From positions 241,345 to 305,344 of the forward strand of contig WELA01013857.1 in the NCBI GenBank assembly GCA_009602735.1: 64,000 nucleotides of DNA, in the 5' to 3' direction. Position numbers and translations under genes: made by a program. This document shows positions 58,621-64,000 of this stretch, piece after piece; the stretch's first letter is position 1; every line of letters starts with the position of its first letter. The stretch comes from Mesotaenium endlicherianum (taxonomy: Eukaryota > Streptophyta > Zygnematophyceae > Zygnematales > Mesotaeniaceae). Under the pieces are notes generated by a model, which was not told where the DNA came from, did not search any database, and was given only the letters and a program-made list of their open reading frames with translations.

Positions 58621-59700
58621 TAAATGGACAAAATTTGACTGCACCGGGGTCCGTCGATTGGTATAGATTTATTTTGAGCCAAACCGGCCCGTTAGGTAAA
58701 ATTTTGGTCATTCCGATCGTCTCGAATGAAATCTGTTGTTGATTCAAGACCAGAACCCAAAACTTGGCCTCGCCGATCACAACAAGAAGGTACTCATGCA
58801 TCAATCGCTGTGTTTTTCGGCTGTCTCTACCTGACACGTTGCCATTGGCTTCCATTGCAGATTCGCAGTCATTTTTCCGCAGTGGTTAGTCATCATTATT
58901 CCGAGTTTATGACGCATATGCCGATTCACCCCGACATTTGCGTACTGCTTCTTTCAATGACAATTTTCTGTGTCATTCAATATATTCGCGACACTTTTTG
59001 AGCCTCTACAACAATATCCGTCGTGTTTGGCTTGCCACTCCTTGACACTAGATGGCCCACCAAAATACACACTCTTTGATGCATCTACTACTTTTATTCT
59101 TGACTTTGTTCCCACTACAATACCAATCCAAATTCTAAGTGATGCATATATTTGGAAACCTTATATCACAATCTTGGGGATCACACTCTTTTTTTTTGGT
59201 AACCTGATTTCTTAAAAGAAAAAAAACACCAAAAAGAATGCAACCAAAAAATTTCTCGTCAAAATTGCAATTTTTGGTGCATCATAACTCTTACCACAAA
59301 ATGATCCAGAGACTGCGGATTTTGGCAGTAGTGTGCATAAGAGTCATAAGTGGCTGTACAAAATTTCAAATTCTTAAGAGAAGTACGGTGCACAGTAGGT
59401 CTCAAGTAAAGATTGCATCACAATTGGTGCGCAAAAAAACATTGATGCAACAAGCGTTTTGGTACCTGCTTGAATTTAGCAGCACATTCTGAAGTGCACG
59501 GCGGTTATGCTATTCTAAAATAATGCATACTACACAAGTGCTTTGACAGCTTTCTGAGATTTACTTTTTCTAATTTTAACTGTACTTAATGAATTAAATT
59601 AGTCACTTTCCAAGGGCAAAATCTGCAATATTTTCATTTCCAAAAATACTAAAAAATGTAGTCAAATACAGTCACATTAGTACATGAGTCTCATACCCTC
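58621..59700. other. Intergenic region, nothing recognised
   Basis: AT-rich with short A and T runs. Frames at 58726-59001 and 59238-59492 have no known motif. Confidence 0.4.
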
Positions 59701-59785
59701 ATAATTCTTATAGCTAAAGTACACATTTGATTGTAGCTTGTAACAGAATGCACAAGTTTCGTCGATATCTCGCCTAAATGTCTCT

Positions 59786-60660
59786 TTATTTCCTCTTCTC
59801 TCTCTTTGGTCCAACATCAAGATGGGGGATCTCTCTGGTTGTATGGTAGGTCTGGAAACAAGGGGCGGCACACAAATAGACATTGCACTGCAAGCACTTG
59901 TAGTCACAATACTTAGCACTCTTTCCATTGGCACGATGCCCAAAAGTACCGACAACGCACACGACGCAATAGTATCTCTTCTCTACCTCTGCTGGAAAGT
60001 GCCTGCCACTGAACCTACCTTCTCCTGTAGGCTTGGCTGCCACAACCCTTGTTGACACTCCACTAGAACCTGCTTCATTAGAGTCTGGAGGAAAGCAAGT
60101 TCTTTGTCTATTGTCTTTGAGATGAAAGAATTTTCTAATGTCTTTGAATCTATTCCTTCTCATGAACATGCCAAAACTAGGAAGTGTTATAGGTCCTTTC
60201 ACACTCTTTTGCCAATAATTCCTCAATCTTGGCAGACCATGCAAGCTCATAGCTATGCCAAGCCCATGGAAAACAAACATTTCCGTGCATGTGACAAGAA
60301 TCCAGCCTCTGACAGGATGCTGTGATGCATAATTGTTTGTCTCCAAGACTAGCTACTGAAAGAATGCAATGGGCATAAATAGACAGAAGATCCCAAAGGG
60401 GCTCAAAGCTCTAAACCTCTTGTCTGGAATGCCTTGCAAGCCATGGTGATGTGTAGTGCTAGTACACCTCGTACACACAACCCTCCTTCTTTTTCCCCAC
60501 CACCCGCTTCTTCACCACTCCCTCTATCAACAACTCATCCCAATAAGCATCAAACTTCTCTTTCGCCCATGCAGTACCAAAGTGAGCAGCGGGAACCAAA
60601 ATCTTAGCGTCTACAAGTGCGTCTAATTAACATTTAGAGGCATCCATGGCGGAAGAAAGC
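59786..60660 (-). pseudogene. Internally deleted piggyBac transposase
   Basis: The minus-strand frame 60346-59786 (186 residues) joins the start of the piggyBac catalytic region (LPRLRNYWQ, MFMRRNRFKDIRKFFHLKDN) directly, in frame, to the C-terminal cysteine-rich finger (GRHFPAEVEKRYYCVVC, CLQCNVYLCAAPCFQTYHT). The whole DDD core is missing. Upstream, about 60650-60450, an N-terminal domain like that of the 18-22 kb element is readable (AKILVPAAHFGTAWAKEKFD) with interruptions. It cannot transpose. An uninterrupted frame across the deletion joint leaves open a DNA-binding remnant, but decay by chance is simpler. Terminal repeats were not identified. Confidence 0.7.
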
Positions 60661-61280
60661 TCGCAAAAAAGAAGGTTGTTAGCCTTCTTTTCGAGTCGTT
60701 TTCTTCATCAAAACTGAAATTAGCACTGTACAATAATGTGCACAACTTGTACGCGTTTCGTCGCTTTGACCTTTAAATTTAATTGCGGACACTTGGCGGC
60801 ATAGCCCATCTCTTAAGACTAATTTCAATAAAAACTAATAAGTATCAAGAAAAATACGGAGGTACCAAGGGGAGCAAGTGGATGCATGAGAATTTGTGAG
60901 TTGCATCATATTTGGTGCTCCAGGCCATCTAGTGTTAAGTGGCGGGTAAAGTATAGTCATGGACAGTGTTTAACGTCAATTCTCGACGTCGAACGTCATC
61001 AGTTTCAGACGGTAGGCCCGTACAACATACATGCAAAGGGCTCGTGCACACAATTATGTGTCGACTATGGAAATGATCTAAGCCCATGTGAGGTACAACT
61101 GCTGTGAAGATACATCGTACGACAACAAGAGCCTTTTTTTGAGTTCTTATATGGCTTGAGTTTCGACATTCACGTGAAGAAATTACACTTAGTACAATCA
61201 ACGTTCAAGTTTGTTTCTTGAGCCCCACTTCTTTCAGCTGCATGCAAGTTAAATCCTTGAAGCTTCATGACAAGGACGGC
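60661..61280. other. Intergenic region, nothing recognised
   Basis: No gene-like frame and no recognised repeat. Confidence 0.35.
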
Positions 61281-61282
61281 GT

Positions 61283-62330
61283 TCAGACATTGGCGTCAAA
61301 TGCATGCCGGTGGATGGTCGTCTCATCCCTTGGGCGGAAGGTGAAGCGGAGTGCCAGTCGCGTGCGTCCAGTGACAGACTCTAAAGTTTTTGCAACGGTG
61401 TTGATCCGCGTGGGAGACTCCTCCAGGTCGGCGGTCGAGAGGCCTAGCTGACGAAAGTAGCTGAGGCTGATGAGAATTGGCTGCGCGCCGGTGTCAAACA
61501 TGATGCACAGTGGGGCCTGCTTGTTGACGAGCACAATCTCCTGCGCGTTATCCAAAAACGCGGCGTTTGGACTTATGATGGCCTGTCGGCAGCGGTGCGT
61601 AGACTGGCACCGCGTGGTTGTAGCAGCAGCTGGGCTGCCTGCCTGGTCGCCTCCAGCGTCACTTCGAGGTCGAAAAAGGAGACCGCTGGCATGCGGTGTA
61701 GCACCAGCAAGATGACCTCAGCGTTGAGCTGCACCGTCGTCATCGGCGAGGCCAACGCGTGAGGCGCGGACGCAGCTGGCGCTGTTGGCGTCTCTAGCAC
61801 GCGGAAGGAGCAAGGAAGGCGCGGTGCCTCCTTGGTACGGCGTCCCTCGTCTGGTCCGTTGCACTTGAACGCGATCGCTGGCTGGCCTGTTGCTGCTATG
61901 AGCGTACGCTTGCGGGATGCGCTGACAGCTGCTGAGCTGCTGCCAAGTGGAAGCATGCTGGCGCAGCAGGCGAGAGTAGTTGCAAGCCACAGCGCGTGTG
62001 ACAGCCGTGGCGGGAATGCCGTCGCCAAGCTGCGGAGCAAGTCTGAGCCAAACCTGCGCCGGTTTTCGGACGCACCTGCGCCCTACCTGGTCCGGACCCC
62101 CCCCCCCGGTGCGTGCGCTTGTCGCGACCTCGGCAGCGCAAATTGCGTGTGCCCTAGGGTTTTGTGCGCAGCCAGGGTCTAAGCCCTGGTTGTGCGCAGC
62201 CGTGAGCGCGTCGTTGGAGCTTCGGCCGGCGATCTGGCCGCACAGCGCAGTCGGGGATGCCCCCCTTTTACGCGGGAATGCCAGTCGCGACTGCCAGATC
62301 GCATCTGGAAGCTGATCTGACTGTACTTGG
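61283..62330 (-). mobile_element. Second, truncated copy of element E (protease part)
   Basis: It follows 10185-10960 and 11560-11740 of element E closely: FDTGAQPILISLSYFRQLGLS, LESVTGRTRLALRFTFRP, and the palindromic module (CAGCCAGGGTCTAAGCCCTGG, about 62168). Several kilobases present in the first copy are missing here. Fossil with several breaks. Confidence 0.8.
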
Positions 62331-62767
62331 CAGCAGACTAAGGCAGAAATCCCCAGAGGATAGCGGTGCCAGAAGAGGGACACGCGGGGTCGCCAGAGGT
62401 ATGCCGGCCTCTCCCTTCGCTCAGGGGCATGTACCTTTTGCCAATGTATTTCAGCATCTTACTCGAATGCCTGTCTAGGCGGGGATCAACACCCAAGTGG
62501 TTGAAGAGCAAGCTACCATCCTTCGTTCTCCTCGAGGTCCAACTTTAGAATAAACGGGGTTCTTTAGAAGGCCAACTGACAGACCTAGAGGGCTGTCCAG
62601 ATCTAGGTCCAGATGTCAGTCTCCTGATCATGAAGCCCCAGGAACAACCCCCTAGGTGACAGGCTGAAGAGGCAGTCAGTGGGGGAGGCTGGTCAGGTTC
62701 AGTTCCCTGATTAAAAACTTTTGCAATTTTATGTTGTCGAGGCGACAACAAGTCAAGTTGGAGGGAT
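62331..62767. other. Possible 3' internal end of an element-D-type retroelement
   Basis: This stretch ends GTCAAGTTGGAGGGAT directly before the TG of the LTR, in the position and partly with the purine content of a polypurine tract. No coding domain is readable. If correct, the LTR at 62768 would be shared by sequence on both sides, as in a tandem arrangement. Confidence 0.35.
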
Positions 62768-63489
62768 TGTAATGAATCAGTATATTGGTAGGTATAATAT
62801 TTATTTAAATATAATAGCTAATTACGTTCAGCCTGCTGAACTTTATGTAGTATTGAGTCTGCAGGACTTTATATTTAATTATCAGTTTAAGGACTCAACC
62901 GGAAGCAGCAGGCTGAAGTCCACTTAAGTCAGCTTGCTGACACATTCTTTGACAGCCAGCTGACTTCCGTACTCAGTAGCAGCGAACTGCCTCGATATGC
63001 ATTCAAGTGTGGTATGCTATATGAATGGTCAGATGGCATCCCTATGATGGATGGCGATTCGGGATGATGGGAGATGGCGGTGGATTTGGTTAACCGAGGT
63101 CCTACCAACGTGGTTAACTCCCGGGTAGGCGGTGCCATCGCACTGGCCGTTGAACAGTAAACTCATTCCATGTACATATGCTAGGCAATGCTCTCGAGTT
63201 CGGCATTCGGAAACGAGGCCAACTCTCTTGTACAGCTTACTGAGAGAGATCTGAATCCAAGGCGCGAAGCCATTGATACGCACTGTCTTCTAACCTTGCT
63301 TATGTATGAGTTTACTGATTTGCATTATTGATGCTAGTTTACTCGCATTTGACTTACGAGTATTATTCACTGCTAATGTGTTGTCCTTTGCCGTTTAACC
63401 AGTTAACAGAAAATACCATATAGATTACTTGCTGATATAAAGATCTTTATTAATTGTTAATCGCCTATTTGGTAAGTCGATTCATTTCA
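62768..63489 (+). repeat. Element D LTR
   Basis: 722 bases bounded TG...CA, followed one base later by the primer site. A diverged piece lies in reverse at 55590-55790. Confidence 0.75.
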
Positions 63490-64000
63490 GTGGTATCGGA
63501 GCAGTTATCACAGTCTTCTTTGTATGGTAAGGACAAGGTCTCAAACTAGCAACTCCCGAGACATGGAGAACCAGGATAACGAGAATGTCGAAAACCAGGC
63601 GGAAAGCCATGTAGCGGGAACCCGTACCTATTCTGAAGCAGTGGCAGATACTGCAGCTAGAGAGGCTGCAGATGAGGCAGCTGCTATTGCCGCAGTCGCA
63701 GCACAGCAAGCTGAGGAGGAGAGAGCCAGACTAGACGCTGAACAATTAGCAAAGGCCGCTGAAGATACAGAAAGGAGGGAAGGAGAGCCAGCTGACGAGC
63801 GCACTGTTGAAGAACTTATGGCATCAAGGGCCAATGTTCTGAACCCACCTCCTGCTGTACAACTCAATGTACCCCTAGGTTAAATTTGTGACCGGCTGAA
63901 TGCGGCAGGAATTGCTGCTGCAGGAGCGAGAGGGATTGTTGAGGACACTACTCAGCGAGTAGATGCCAATGCTGCTGCTGCATTTGCTAATCTACCACCC
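62768..64000 (+). mobile_element. Element D: LTR, primer site and gag start, cut by the window edge
   Basis: LTR 62768-63489 (TGTAATGAATC...TTCATTTCA), primer site TGGTATCGGAGC at 63491, then a gag-like frame starting MVRTRSQTSNSRDMENQ at about 63524. The gag start is rich in Ala and Glu (AREAADEAAAIAAVAAQQA), predicted coiled coil. The element continues beyond 64000, so its state cannot be judged. Confidence 0.75.

Overview
The window is nuclear DNA of a eukaryote, most likely a green alga (inference). The signs are very GC-rich exons split by GT-AG introns, AT-richer intergenic DNA, a secreted alpha-carbonic anhydrase family, a Xi-class GST, TGTAA motifs downstream of stop codons, chromoviral Ty3/gypsy elements with a plant-type initiator-Met primer site, piggyBac and Mutator-like DNA transposons, and N-filled CT microsatellites. 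No species is claimed.

Layout. 1-4.7 kb: 3' part of a glutathionyl-hydroquinone reductase (GHR) gene that appears to encode two GHR domains in tandem. 4.7-8 kb: no recognisable gene. 8-16.2 kb: a broken minus-strand gag/protease retroelement between about 1-kb LTR-like repeats, one carrying a small DNA transposon; its centre is tandem-repeat rich. 16.2-18.1 kb: decayed transposase-like fragments. 18.5-21.8 kb: a piggyBac element with matching ends. 22-23 kb: tandem repeat of about 361 bp. 24.7-27.4 kb: carbonic anhydrase copy 1 (+). 28.7-30.3 kb: GHR pseudogene (-). 31-33.2 kb: carbonic anhydrase copy 2 (-), an inverted partner of copy 1. 34.6-35.6 kb: Mutator-like element with long inverted ends and a perfect 9-bp target duplication. 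36.9-48 kb: chromovirus B (-), split by chromovirus A (+, 39.27-46.19 kb), which looks nearly whole. 49-49.9 kb: TGCTG-rich low-complexity DNA and an LTR scrap. 50.9-53.6 kb: carbonic anhydrase copy 3 (+). 54.4-55.8 kb: more LTR scraps. 56.2-58.6 kb: 5' part of element C, a sister of B. 59.8-60.7 kb: internally deleted piggyBac. 61.3-62.3 kb: scrap of the gag/protease element. 62.8-64 kb: LTR, primer site and gag start of element D, running off the right edge.

The host content is two gene families. The three carbonic anhydrases share five exons with the same phases and all active-site residues; they would interconvert CO2 and bicarbonate outside the plasma membrane or in the secretory pathway, plausibly for carbon acquisition. 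GHR reduces glutathionyl-hydroquinones. Both families were spread by segmental duplication, including an inverted carbonic anhydrase pair enclosing a dead GHR fragment, in a region built mostly of transposable elements.
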